Shown here in pieces: positions 15,463 to 24,576 of a DNA stretch of 64,000 nt (the stretch's first letter is position 1; every line of letters starts with the position of its first letter). The position numbers and the translations under genes were made by a program. Below the pieces are notes generated by a model that saw only the letters and a program-made list of their open reading frames with translations, was not told where the DNA came from and searched no databases. The stretch is from contig JAFGCJ010000004.1 in the NCBI GenBank assembly GCA_016932785.1, positions 9,452 through 73,451 on the forward strand, in the 5' to 3' direction. This DNA comes from Candidatus Dojkabacteria bacterium (GTDB lineage: Bacteria; Patescibacteria; Dojkabacteria; SC72; JAFGCJ01).

Positions 15463-17592
15463 ATGTCAAAGCTTGTAGTTGTTGAGTCGCCTGCGAAGGC
15501 CAAAACAATTGAGAGATATCTAGGTAAAGATTATAAGGTTGCAGCTACCATGGGTCACATAATGGATCTCCCCAAAAGCAAGCTAGCGGTCGACGTCGAC
15601 AATAGATATGAGGCGAAGTACACAGTTATTCACGGAAAGAAAAAAGTAATAACAGCTTTGAGGAAATTACTTCCTCAAAACGATCAAAATGTTTACTTAG
15701 CTATGGACCCAGATCGGGAGGGAGAGGCAATTGCGGCACATGTGGCCCAGTCGCTTAAGCTTAAGAAGCCTAGTCGAGTAGTATTTCATGAGATTACAAA
15801 GGACGCTGTTCTTGAAGCTGTTGAAAATCCTGAGAATATAAATGAGGATTTGGTTGAAGCCCAGAAAGCACGGCGTATACTTGATAGACTTGTTGGATAC
15901 AAGCTCTCAGAACTTCTCTGGAAGAAGATTTGGTATGGTCTCTCAGCAGGAAGGGTTCAGTCTGTGGCAACGAGGCTGATTGTGGAAAGGGAACGCGAGC
16001 GTCTCGAGTTTAAACCCGACGAGTTCTGGAATATTACCTCATATCTGAAGAAAGATAACGATCAATCCTTTGCATCGAAACTTGAGAGAAAGAACGGTAA
16101 GAAATTGGTGCCTTCTTCGGAGAAGGAGACAAAAGTTATTCTTACAGATCTGGATGGAGCAGATTGGATCGTAGATTCAGTTGATACCAAAAGCAAAACG
16201 CAGCATCCGTATCCGCCATTTACAACATCAACTCTTCAGCAGGCAGCAAACAACTATCTTGGGTATAGTGCGAAAAGAACAATGCAGATTGCTCAGCAGT
16301 TGTACCAGGGAGTTAAGATCAAGGGGAAGGGACAGGTCGGACTTATTACCTATATGAGAACAGATTCCTTCAATCTTGCCCAGCAGGCGGTCAATGCTAT
16401 TCGCAGCAGGATCGAGAAAGACTATGGTAAGAAGTATCTGCCCGAGAAACCTAAGTACTATAAAACTCGGAGTAAGTCGGCGCAGGAAGCGCATGAGGCT
16501 ATAAGACCAACACATTTTGATATACATCCTGATGATGTAAAAGAGTCTCTCTCGTCCCCGCAGTATCGGCTCTATAAGATCATATGGGATCGTGCAATGG
16601 GGTGTCAGATGAGTTCAATGGAATACAATGTCTTGGAGGTTTGGATAGGTGCGGTTTGCGATAAGGAGCTTACCTATAACTTCTTTGTTAGGGGGCATGA
16701 GGTAAAGTTTGACGGATTTGCGAGAGCTACTGGGTCTAGACTGTTGAGGACTGACGAGAATGTGCAGCAGATTTCGGGAATTCAAAAAGGTGACATTTTG
16801 GATTGTGAAAAAATTGAGACCGAACAGAAATTTACAAAGCCTCGGCCGCGCTATACTGAGGCTTCGCTTGTTAAGACTCTTGAGAAGTATGGGATAGGAA
16901 GACCTTCAACGTATGCAACAATTATTTCGACGGTGCAGTCCCGGGGCTATGTTGGTAAGGAGGGTAGATATCTGTTTCCGACAGATCTTGGGTTTGTGGT
17001 TACGGATTTTCTAGTTGAGCATTTCAGTGACATAGTTGATTACGACTTTACATCAGAGGTTGAGGAGGATCTCGATGAGATAGCTGAAGGCAAGATGGAA
17101 CTGGTTCCCGTTATGGACAAAGTGTATAAACCACTTGAGAAGGACATTAAAATTAAAGAAAAAGAGATTGATAAAAAAGACATTGTTATTCTGGGTAAGT
17201 CCGAACACAAATGTCCAGAGTGCGGAGGGGAAATGGTTATCAGATTAGGTAGAAATGGTAAATTCCTGAGTTGTGCAAAGTTTCCAGAATGTAAGGGAAT
17301 GCTGGGTGTTGATGGAAAGACATTGGAAGAGTCTTTCGATGAGGAGAAATATTTGAAATCTGATCCGTGCAAGGAGTGTGGCAGTAGGATGGTTTTGAAA
17401 AGTGGAAAATTCGGGAAGTTTTGGGCATGTGAGAAATATCCTGATTGTAAAACGACAGCGCCCCTTCTTCTTAAAGAGAAATGTCCTGAGTGTGGATCAA
17501 ATCTGGTTGAAAGAAAGGGAAGGTGGGGGAAACCTTTTATTGGCTGCAGCGGTTATCCTAAGTGTCGATATATTAAGAAAGAAAAAAAGTAA
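15463..17592 (+). CDS. topA: DNA topoisomerase I (type IA)
   Basis: This enzyme relaxes negative supercoils. It has 709 residues. The TOPRIM domain opens MSKLVVVESPAKAKTIERYL, with acidic site DPDREGEAIA. The active tyrosine is in GLITYMRTDS, and the conserved GRPSTYATIIS block follows. The C-terminus has three four-cysteine zinc modules (CPEC..C....C, CKEC..C....C, CPEC..C....C) after residue 580. Length and layout are standard. Confidence 0.97.
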   Translation: MSKLVVVESPAKAKTIERYLGKDYKVAATMGHIMDLPKSKLAVDVDNRYEAKYTVIHGKKKVITALRKLLPQNDQNVYLAMDPDREGEAIAAHVAQSLKLKKPSRVVFHEITKDAVLEAVENPENINEDLVEAQKARRILDRLVGYKLSELLWKKIWYGLSAGRVQSVATRLIVERERERLEFKPDEFWNITSYLKKDNDQSFASKLERKNGKKLVPSSEKETKVILTDLDGADWIVDSVDTKSKTQHPYPPFTTSTLQQAANNYLGYSAKRTMQIAQQLYQGVKIKGKGQVGLITYMRTDSFNLAQQAVNAIRSRIEKDYGKKYLPEKPKYYKTRSKSAQEAHEAIRPTHFDIHPDDVKESLSSPQYRLYKIIWDRAMGCQMSSMEYNVLEVWIGAVCDKELTYNFFVRGHEVKFDGFARATGSRLLRTDENVQQISGIQKGDILDCEKIETEQKFTKPRPRYTEASLVKTLEKYGIGRPSTYATIISTVQSRGYVGKEGRYLFPTDLGFVVTDFLVEHFSDIVDYDFTSEVEEDLDEIAEGKMELVPVMDKVYKPLEKDIKIKEKEIDKKDIVILGKSEHKCPECGGEMVIRLGRNGKFLSCAKFPECKGMLGVDGKTLEESFDEEKYLKSDPCKECGSRMVLKSGKFGKFWACEKYPDCKTTAPLLLKEKCPECGSNLVERKGRWGKPFIGCSGYPKCRYIKKEKK

Positions 17593-17674
17593 CCTTCTTT
17601 CTATCCTCAAAAGTCTCATACATTATCTTCGTTTTTTAATCTTCTGTTAACCTTCGCAAATTATAATTTGTGAA

Positions 17675-18283
17675 ATGGGTCTTCTTCCTAGGGAAAAATT
17701 ACTTGAATCGGGGCTTGATAGTCTTTCAGACGAGGAACTGGTGGCATTGGTTATTGGATCAGGAATTGAGGGGAAAGGGTTTCTTCTTGTGGCACGCGAG
17801 GTTTTCAGGCTTCTATACCGGAGAATACCATCAGGTAATGTGTCGTGGCAGGAGTTGACCAAGGTTAAAGGGGTAGGTGATATAAAGGCTATAAAAGTGG
17901 TTTGTGCGGTTGAGCTTGGAAGAAGAATATTCGGTTCTGACATTGAAAGCAGGCTGATAATAAAGTCACGGGACGATGTTGTGCGGGAAGTCGCTTATTT
18001 AAGAAGGAGGAAGCAGGAACATGTTGTAGTTTTGCTGTTGAATGCTCGAAACGAATTAGTAGGCAAAAATACCATTGCAATAGGGTCTGTTAACAAGGCC
18101 CTAGTTCAACCGAGAGAAGTTTTTAGATATGCCATAGAGAAAGGGGCTGTTGGAGTAATTATTGTGCACAATCATCCATCTGGGGATACGGATCCAAGTC
18201 TGGCTGATAAAAAATTTACGACTAGAATAAAAAAAGCTGGAGAAATAATAGGGATAGAGCTGGTAGATCATGTGATCGTTTGA
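17675..18283 (+). CDS. radC: RadC/JAB-domain protein with a short C-terminus
   Basis: RadC family, 202 residues. An N-terminal helix-hairpin-helix part (LSDEELVALVIGSGIEGKG, LTKVKGVGDIKAIKV) precedes the JAMM-like metal motif HNHPSGD followed by DPSLAD. The usual protein continues about ten residues past DHxIxG; here it stops at DHVIV with TGA, so the last strand is missing. In-frame sequence after the TGA does not look like RadC. The cellular role of RadC is unsettled. Confidence 0.88.
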   Translation: MGLLPREKLLESGLDSLSDEELVALVIGSGIEGKGFLLVAREVFRLLYRRIPSGNVSWQELTKVKGVGDIKAIKVVCAVELGRRIFGSDIESRLIIKSRDDVVREVAYLRRRKQEHVVVLLLNARNELVGKNTIAIGSVNKALVQPREVFRYAIEKGAVGVIIVHNHPSGDTDPSLADKKFTTRIKKAGEIIGIELVDHVIV

Positions 18284-18310
18284 GTTATGATAAGACTTGC
18301 ACAGTTAGTC

Positions 18311-19603
18311 TTAAAGTTCTGAATATATTGGAAATCTGGATGTTAGCTTATGGACTTTATCTTTTATATTGTTTATTTCAGCTATTGATGTGATAGCTTC
18401 TCTAACTTCTGCTCTTGTGGTTTTGGGTTCGAATTTTGTTGTATTAAGAGTTTCTTCTATTAGGGATGCAATTTCTGGCATTTCTTTTTCCCTCATTCCT
18501 CTTGTTGTCACGGCTGGAGTTCCTAACCGTATTCCGGTTGGTCTCCACGGAGTTCCAGTTTCGTATGGGATGGTATTTTTGTTTGTGATTATGTCCGTAG
18601 CCTCAAGAAGCTCAGCTGCAATAAGTCCATCCGGTTGCTTTGCTCTGATGTCGACTAAAATTAAATGTTTTTCTGTCCCTCCGGATATTACGCGGAAACC
18701 GAGTTTTGATAGTTCTTCACTCAAGGTCTTTGCATTTAGGATTACCTGTTTTGAGTATTCACGGAATTCACTAGACGATGCTTCTTTCAGTGCTACTGCT
18801 ATTCCTGCTATTGAATTAATCATGGGCCCTCCCTGTAGACCTGGGAAAACAGCTCGATCGATTGCTTCTGCAAGCTCCGATCTGGTAAATATCAAAGTAC
18901 CGATTGGTCCTCTAAGAGTTTTCCGTGTTGTCATCGTTACGAAGTCGGCGTGGGGAAAAGGGCTGTTCAGTAATCCGGAGGCAATAAGACCAGCTTCATG
19001 TGCTATATCCGCAAGATAGTATGCACCAATGGATTTTGCTATTTCTCCGAGTCTTGAATGGTCAATATCTCTAGGGTATGCCGTTCCTCCAGATATGATC
19101 AGCTTGGGCCTTACTTCTTGGGCCTGTTTCTCAATTTCGTCATAGTCAAATGTTTCTGTTTCTTTATCTACTTTGTAGAAGTAGGAGTCATAGATCTTTC
19201 CTGAGAAGCTGACGTTTTTACCGTCTTCTAATTTCCATCCATGACTTAGGTGGCCCCCATGGGGGAGGTGCATGGCAAGAATTCTATCTCCGGGTTCAAG
19301 TACGGAGTTGTAAACAGCAAGGTTTCCTATACTTCCAAGGACTGCTTGGACATTTACGTGCCATTTCTCTGGAGATAGTCCAAATAAACTGAGAGCTCTT
19401 TCTTGACAGAGGGTTTCTATTTCATCCATATTCTTGTTGCCTTGGTAGTATCTCTTACCTGGGTAGTTTTCTGCGTATTTGTTCATCAGAATCGAGCCTA
19501 CGGCTTTCATCACAGCAGGCCTAACATAGTTTTCTGAGGGAATGAGTTTGAGCTGTTGTTGTTGGTATTTGAGTTCTTTACTTATTAGGTTTTCTATATC
19601 CAT
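18311..19603 (-). CDS. glyA: Serine hydroxymethyltransferase with altered PLP-lysine motif
   Basis: This PLP enzyme interconverts serine and glycine and loads one-carbon units on folate. It has 430 residues. LIPSENYVRPAV, NKYAENYPGKRYYQGN and ADIAHEAGLIA are the standard blocks. The lysine that forms the Schiff base is in TTRKTLRGP, where the family has TTHKTLRGPRGG: the His before Lys is Arg, and the PRGG turn reads PIGT. The N-terminus is shorter than in E. coli. A TATAAT (plus 19633-19638) stands upstream on the minus strand. The 19604-19840 gap to dut shows no gene. Confidence 0.93.
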   Translation of the reverse strand: MDIENLISKELKYQQQQLKLIPSENYVRPAVMKAVGSILMNKYAENYPGKRYYQGNKNMDEIETLCQERALSLFGLSPEKWHVNVQAVLGSIGNLAVYNSVLEPGDRILAMHLPHGGHLSHGWKLEDGKNVSFSGKIYDSYFYKVDKETETFDYDEIEKQAQEVRPKLIISGGTAYPRDIDHSRLGEIAKSIGAYYLADIAHEAGLIASGLLNSPFPHADFVTMTTRKTLRGPIGTLIFTRSELAEAIDRAVFPGLQGGPMINSIAGIAVALKEASSSEFREYSKQVILNAKTLSEELSKLGFRVISGGTEKHLILVDIRAKQPDGLIAAELLEATDIITNKNTIPYETGTPWRPTGIRLGTPAVTTRGMREKEMPEIASLIEETLNTTKFEPKTTRAEVREAITSIAEINNIKDKVHKLTSRFPIYSEL

Positions 19604-19840
19604 TTCCTGGATTGTTAATTAGGATGGAATTGATTATACAACAATTGTGTGGGTTTGATTGTTCCTTTTATCTCAAAATATAGTAGAGAGAGAAATGTAG
19701 TCTAGTAGAAACAGAGCTTTTGTGCTGATGGGGTCTAGGTTTGTCTGTAGGCATTTTTAGAGGTTAGTAGGGAAAAGCCTGTGTGAGTCCGTGACAGTAT
19801 GTGATATTCTGCTCAATATGTTATTTCTTATTTTGATTTG

Positions 19841-20347
19841 ATGGATCCAAAGATTAAGATTGAGAAAGTAGCTAGTGATGTAATAACTCCTGAGCGGGCT
19901 TATCCTACAGATTCGGGGATAGATGTCTGGGCATATGGGTTTATGAAGCTTTTTAGAGGTGACAAAGAAATAGAAGAGATAGGTGGAAAAGTTTTAGCGG
20001 AGGCTGATTCGATAAAGCTCAACTCATTTGATAGAGTGCTTATAAGTACAGGTGTTAAAGCAACAGTAGCTCCCGGCTATGAGATACAGGTTCGACCTAG
20101 GAGTGGTCTTGCACTTAAGCAGGGGCTTTCTGTTCTTAATACGCCTGGCACTGTAGATGAACAGTATAGGGGAATAGTCGGCGTGATCTTGGTTAATCTT
20201 TCAGGTACACAACAGATAATATCGAAGGGTGACAAAGTTGCTCAGTTGGTTGTGTGCAAGGTGGTTCTCTCTGATGTAGAATTGATTGATAGTCTTGAGG
20301 ATACCCAGCGTGGATCTGGTGGTTTTGGATCTACTGGTTCTAACTAG
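19841..20347 (+). CDS. dut: dUTP diphosphatase
   Basis: This enzyme hydrolyses dUTP to dUMP, keeping uracil out of DNA and feeding dTMP synthesis. It has 168 residues with trimeric dUTPase motifs: motif 1 TDSGIDVWA, motif 2 PRSGLA, motif 3 GTVDEQYRGIVGVILVN and motif 5 RGSGGFGSTG. About 25 extra residues lie between motifs 1 and 2 (FRGDKEIEEIGGKVL), seen also in some archaeal and CPR forms. It lies 14 nt before nrdD, so the two may be co-transcribed for dNTP supply. Confidence 0.93.
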   Translation: MDPKIKIEKVASDVITPERAYPTDSGIDVWAYGFMKLFRGDKEIEEIGGKVLAEADSIKLNSFDRVLISTGVKATVAPGYEIQVRPRSGLALKQGLSVLNTPGTVDEQYRGIVGVILVNLSGTQQIISKGDKVAQLVVCKVVLSDVELIDSLEDTQRGSGGFGSTGSN

Positions 20348-20361
20348 TTATAATTTTCTTC

Positions 20362-22227
20362 ATGGGGCGCACAAAAAAAACTGTACGTAAAAAATTGTCT
20401 CTGAGCCCAAAACAGTTGATAGAGGAGTATATAGAGGATGATGACTTTTCCAGGAGGGGAGCAGCTGCTATCGGGAAGAGGGGTAAAAAGGTTGCTACTG
20501 CTGCCGATCTGGGTTCCTATTCAAAAGAAGGAGCCAATGTCATGTACAGTTTCCCTGGGTTGCTCAATAGTGTCTTTGAGAAGGTTAGTAAACTGTATTT
20601 TCTGAATGAAGATCTACCAAAGGAGTCAGCCAGTGCCCATCTTGATGGTGACATTTACATTCATGATCTTGGTAAGGGTATGGTCGGGTACTGTGCTGGT
20701 TGGAGTTTGATGAAGCTTCTTGTGGAGGGTCTTAATGGTGTGCCAGACAGAATGTCTAGTACACCTCCAAAGCATCTTCATTCGGCTGTGGATCAGATGG
20801 GAAGGTTTATTCAGATTGTTTGCAATGAGTGGGCTGGAGCACAGGCGTTCAGCTCGGTTGATACGTATCTTGCGCCTTATGTTTATTATGATGGTTTACC
20901 CTATCGGGAGATTAAACAGAATATCCAGAGGCTTTTCTTTATGCTGAATACAACAATTCGTCATGGGGGCAAGGTGCCTTTTAGCAATATATCGCTTGAC
21001 TGGGAGATACCCGAAGATCTTGCAGGCCAGAAGGTTGTGATTGGTGGCAAAGTTATGAAGGAAAAATATGGCGAGTTTCAGCGGGAGGCTGATCTTATAA
21101 ATAGAGCTATACTTGAGGTATTTATGGAAGGCGATAGTTCAGAACAGCCATTTTCATATCCGATTCCCACATACAATCTAACCAAGGATTTTGATTGGGA
21201 TAGCTCAAATGCTGACTTGTTATTCGAATTGACTGCAAAATATGGGACACCGTATTTTCAGAATTTCATTAACAGCGATCTAAATCCTAGAGATGTCCGA
21301 GCCATGTGCTGCAGGCTTCAGATGAACCTTAAGGATCTTGCCAATAAAACTGGAGGGTTATTTGGGGCTGGGGAGTCAACAGGTTCTGTTTGTGTGGTTG
21401 ATGTGAATCTTGGGAGGGTTGGGTACGAGGCAAAAGGGAAGTCTGAAAAAGAGTTGTTCAATATCCTGAAAAAGAAGATGGATCTTTGCCGGGACGTTCT
21501 GGAGCATAAGCGCAAGTATATAACTGAGAACCTTGAGCGGGGTCTTATGCCATATACCAAGAGATATTTGGGGAGTTTCCGGACGTTTTTCAATACAGTG
21601 GGACTTGTTGGTATGAATGAGATGTTGGTCAATTACATGGGGAAAACGCTGGCAGAAGTAGAGGCTCGTGACTTGGGTGTAAAGGTACTTAGATTTATGA
21701 AAAAAACAATTCAGAAGTATCAGGAGGACTCGGGGAATATTTATAACCTCGAGGCGAGTCCGGCTGAAAGTGCATCGTATCATTTGGCAAGGCTTGATAA
21801 AGAGAAATATCCAGATATTTTTACCCAAGGAAATGGTGATCCTTACTATACAAATTCGAGTCAGTTACCGGTAGATGCTACGGATGATCTTTTTGAAGCG
21901 CTGGATCTTCAGGAACCTTTACAGCGTGAGTATACAGGTGGAACAGTTTTCCATGTCTATCTCGGGGAGAGACTAAGAAATGCCGAAGAGTGCAGGAAGA
22001 TGGTTAAGAAAATCGCCAGCAGTTATAAGGTTCCTTATTTCTCTATCACTCCTACTTTTAGCGTTTGTCAGGAACATGGGTATATTAAAGGTGAGGTACA
22101 GGAGTGTCCTAAGTGTGGTGGACAGACATATATATATAGTCGTGTGGTCGGGTATTATAGACCGGTCGTTCGGTGGAATAAGGGTAAGTCCTCTGAATAT
22201 AGGGACCGGAAGACATTTAAGGTTTAG
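20362..22227 (+). CDS. nrdD: Anaerobic (class III) ribonucleoside-triphosphate reductase
   Basis: This is a glycyl-radical enzyme reducing NTPs to dNTPs. The 621 residues lack an obvious N-terminal ATP-cone. The core carries HLHSAVDQMGRFIQIVCNEW and NTTIRHGGKVPFSNISLDW. The C-terminal zinc site is made of CQEHGY and CPKCG, followed by SRVVGYYRPVVRWNKGK, whose Gly in RVVGY is the expected radical site. The activating radical-SAM enzyme NrdG is not in the window. It implies an anaerobic or fermentative life. Confidence 0.94.
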   Translation: MGRTKKTVRKKLSLSPKQLIEEYIEDDDFSRRGAAAIGKRGKKVATAADLGSYSKEGANVMYSFPGLLNSVFEKVSKLYFLNEDLPKESASAHLDGDIYIHDLGKGMVGYCAGWSLMKLLVEGLNGVPDRMSSTPPKHLHSAVDQMGRFIQIVCNEWAGAQAFSSVDTYLAPYVYYDGLPYREIKQNIQRLFFMLNTTIRHGGKVPFSNISLDWEIPEDLAGQKVVIGGKVMKEKYGEFQREADLINRAILEVFMEGDSSEQPFSYPIPTYNLTKDFDWDSSNADLLFELTAKYGTPYFQNFINSDLNPRDVRAMCCRLQMNLKDLANKTGGLFGAGESTGSVCVVDVNLGRVGYEAKGKSEKELFNILKKKMDLCRDVLEHKRKYITENLERGLMPYTKRYLGSFRTFFNTVGLVGMNEMLVNYMGKTLAEVEARDLGVKVLRFMKKTIQKYQEDSGNIYNLEASPAESASYHLARLDKEKYPDIFTQGNGDPYYTNSSQLPVDATDDLFEALDLQEPLQREYTGGTVFHVYLGERLRNAEECRKMVKKIASSYKVPYFSITPTFSVCQEHGYIKGEVQECPKCGGQTYIYSRVVGYYRPVVRWNKGKSSEYRDRKTFKV

Positions 22228-22254
22228 AATTCTTGTCACAGCCAGGCACGAAGC

Positions 22255-22284
22255 TTGCTTTTTGTGGTCAATATTTGGTATTAT
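22255..22284 (+). promoter_or_regulatory. Promoter of rpsB-tsf
   Basis: TTGCTT (22255-22260) and TATTAT (22279-22284) are separated by 18 nt. The transcript would begin near 22292, giving a leader of about 95 nt before rpsB. Confidence 0.6.
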
Positions 22285-22309
22285 CCTCAACGAAATATTT
22301 AATCTTACA

Positions 22310-22364
22310 CACTCTGACGACCTTCTTGACCTTAGGCTATCTAGCTTTGAGGTAAGACAGAGTG
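22310..22364 (+). promoter_or_regulatory. Stem-loop in the rpsB leader, possible S2 autoregulation site
   Basis: CACTCTG (22310-22316) pairs with CAGAGTG (22358-22364), and inner ACCTT/GAGGT segments extend the stem. It ends 7 nt before the Shine-Dalgarno AAAGGAGG. Leader structures before rpsB bind S2 in other bacteria; I infer the same here from position only. Confidence 0.4.
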
Positions 22365-22385
22365 GGTGTTTTAAAGGAGGTACAA

Positions 22386-23675
22386 ATGGCTATAAGCAAT
22401 AAATCTTCCAGTGCTCTAGCAAAGACTGCTGCTAGTTCTTCATCGAAATCTGCAAAGCAGGATGATCCGGGTTTTAAGGTGAGTATTCCTAGTCTTCAGG
22501 ATCTTCTTGAGGCCGGTGCACATTTTGGGCACAAGACCAGCAGATGGAATCCAAAGATGAAGAAGTATATTTTTGATACGCGCTCAGGGATTCACATAAT
22601 CGATCTTACCCAGACGATAAATCTTCTTGAAGATGCTGTGCGATTTCTCCATAAAGCTTCTAAACAGGGTAATATTCTACTCGTAGGAACTAAGGGTCAG
22701 GCTGCAACTCTGATCAAGAATTCAGGTGCTGATCATGGGGCTTTTTACATAAGCAGACGTTGGCCTGGTGGGCTTCTTACTAATTATAAGAACATAAGGA
22801 GGAGTGTTAAACGATTGATTGAAATCGAGGAAAATCTGGCCTCGCATAAGGGCTATGAAACAAAGAAGGAGAGGATGGTTATGGAAAAAGATAGAGATCG
22901 ACTTTCAAAACTATATGAGGGTGTGAGGTTCATGGACAAGGAGCCAGCAGCTATGGTTGTTATCGATACCAGGGTTGAGAAAAATGCTATTAAGGAAGCT
23001 AAAAAACGTGGAATCAAGGTGGCTGGACTTATAGACACAAATTGTGATCCTAATCTTGTAGATTATCCTATCCCTGCTAATGACGACGCTCTTAAATCCA
23101 TTAGGTTGTTTGTTGAGACGTTGGTTCATGGGTTTTCGGGTTCAGATACGAGCGCGAGGCTTATTGGATTAAGAAATGATCATGCTGCAAAGCTTGCTGA
23201 TCTTGAAGCAAAAGCTGTTGCTGAGGAGGAGAGAATTAAGAGAGAAAAAGAGCTTGAGGTTCAGAGGTTGAAGGCAATGAAGGAAGGTAAGGTCGTTGAA
23301 ACCGGACGAACAGATACAAAAGTATTTAGGATAGTTAAAAAAGAGGACCAGGAGAATGCTGAAGAAAAAGAAACTACTAAAGAGCTTTCTAATGCAGAGA
23401 CGAAGGTTGAGACAAAGGTAAAGAAAGCTCAATCTAAGGTAGCAAAAAAGGAAGTCAAGCCAAGTAAAACCTCTAAGAAAAAAGTTACCCCGAAAACTAA
23501 AAAGACAAAGAAGACCGTCTCTAAGAAGACAACAAAGAAATCTACAAAAAAACCTTCTAGGGAAACGACCAAGAAGACTACTAAGAAAACAACGAAAAGG
23601 AAGTCTACAAAGAAGACACCAGTAAAGAAAACGAGGTCCAAGTCTTCGAAAAAGACCTCGAAATCCAAGAAGTAA
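22386..23675 (+). CDS. rpsB: Small ribosomal subunit protein uS2 with long histone-like lysine tail
   Basis: The start ATG 22386 is fixed by AAAGGAGG eight nt upstream, the best Shine-Dalgarno in the window. Residues about 30-265 are normal S2 (LLEAGAHFGHKTSRWNPKMK, RRWPGGLLTNYKNI, DTNCDPNLVDYPIPANDDA). The protein is 429 residues instead of about 230-260. It has a Ser/Ala-rich N-terminal extension of about 30 residues, then after the S2 fold a charged coiled-coil stretch. The last 90 or so residues are almost only K, T, S and P, with repeated KKTTKK units, resembling histone H1 or AlgP tails. The frame is open to the natural stop and the tail is clearly coding. Confidence 0.95.
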   Translation: MAISNKSSSALAKTAASSSSKSAKQDDPGFKVSIPSLQDLLEAGAHFGHKTSRWNPKMKKYIFDTRSGIHIIDLTQTINLLEDAVRFLHKASKQGNILLVGTKGQAATLIKNSGADHGAFYISRRWPGGLLTNYKNIRRSVKRLIEIEENLASHKGYETKKERMVMEKDRDRLSKLYEGVRFMDKEPAAMVVIDTRVEKNAIKEAKKRGIKVAGLIDTNCDPNLVDYPIPANDDALKSIRLFVETLVHGFSGSDTSARLIGLRNDHAAKLADLEAKAVAEEERIKREKELEVQRLKAMKEGKVVETGRTDTKVFRIVKKEDQENAEEKETTKELSNAETKVETKVKKAQSKVAKKEVKPSKTSKKKVTPKTKKTKKTVSKKTTKKSTKKPSRETTKKTTKKTTKRKSTKKTPVKKTRSKSSKKTSKSKK

Positions 23676-23695
23676 TTAATTAAGAATTAAGACAT

Positions 23696-24412
23696 ATGGG
23701 TGTAACAATTGACCAGATTAAAGACCTTAGAGATAAAACCTCTGCCGGAATGGGTCTCTGTAAGGAGGCTCTTGAAAAATCCAAGGGCGATATGGACAAA
23801 GCTATCGAATACGTAAATAAGAGAAGCGATGTGATAAGTCGCCTTTATAACCAGACAGGTGCAAAGATTGGTCACTGTAAATTGGCCTATGAAGAAGCGG
23901 GCCAGGACTTCGAAAAGGCTGTTGAAATAATTAAGGAAAGAGGCTGGGAAGAGGATGTTTCAGACAGCGCAGCAAAGGTGAAAAGGGAAGGCATTCTCGG
24001 GTTTTATGTTCATGGCGTTGACCAGAAGACGGCTGCTGTTGTGGAGCTCTTCTGTGACACTGATTTTGTTGCTAAGAATGAGAAATTCCAAAACTTGGCC
24101 AAGGAGTTAGCAATGCAGGTTGCTGCAATGAACCCTAAGTATGCAAGTAAGGAATCTGTTCCTGAAGAAGTTATTAAAGAAGAAAAAAAGGTTATTAGCA
24201 AGTCTGATGACATAGAGGGGAAGCCGGATGATGTTGTTGAGAAAATTGTTGATGGAAAAATGAACAAGTTCTATCAGGAAAACTGTTTACTAGAGCAGAA
24301 CTATTTTAGGGATGATTCAGTCAAGGTTTCGAGCCTTGTTGATGATGCCCGGGTGAAGCTTGGTGAAAAAATCGAGGTGGGTCGTATTTACAGGATTGGC
24401 CTTGGAGAGTAG
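23696..24412 (+). CDS. tsf: Elongation factor Ts with duplicated UBA domain
   Basis: This is the nucleotide exchange factor for EF-Tu. Residues about 4-42 are the usual N-terminal UBA domain (IKDLRDKTSAGMGLCKEALE). Residues about 46-84 repeat the same pattern (LYNQTGAKIGHCKLAYEEAG, then DFEKAVEIIKERGWEE). The two copies align without gaps over about 35 residues. The core with FFCDTDFVAKNEKF-like sequence (VELFCDTDFVAKNEKFQNLA) follows. A single UBA is the rule. It lies 20 nt after rpsB. pyrH, which usually follows tsf, is absent. Confidence 0.94.
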   Translation: MGVTIDQIKDLRDKTSAGMGLCKEALEKSKGDMDKAIEYVNKRSDVISRLYNQTGAKIGHCKLAYEEAGQDFEKAVEIIKERGWEEDVSDSAAKVKREGILGFYVHGVDQKTAAVVELFCDTDFVAKNEKFQNLAKELAMQVAAMNPKYASKESVPEEVIKEEKKVISKSDDIEGKPDDVVEKIVDGKMNKFYQENCLLEQNYFRDDSVKVSSLVDDARVKLGEKIEVGRIYRIGLGE

Positions 24413-24576
24413 AATTCGGATGGGAATTTTTCCCAATAAAGCGTGTTGCCTTAAGGGCAATTAACCAGACGCTGTCAAGAGAAGTTACACTATTTTCTGG
24501 CTGCGTCATTCGGAAAAACTATGCGAGCAAAGTTTTTCGCTCACTTTCCTCGCAAATAAATTGTTCTTTTTAAAGA

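Noticed and set aside
19740..19820. AGGGAA followed by GCCTGTGTGAGTCC and TGACAGT upstream of dut-nrdD, reminiscent of a cobalamin riboswitch core
   Set aside because: The second half of the core (GGAGC..CCCGC) and the B12-box helices are missing, and nrdD is not a cobalamin enzyme. Probably chance similarity.
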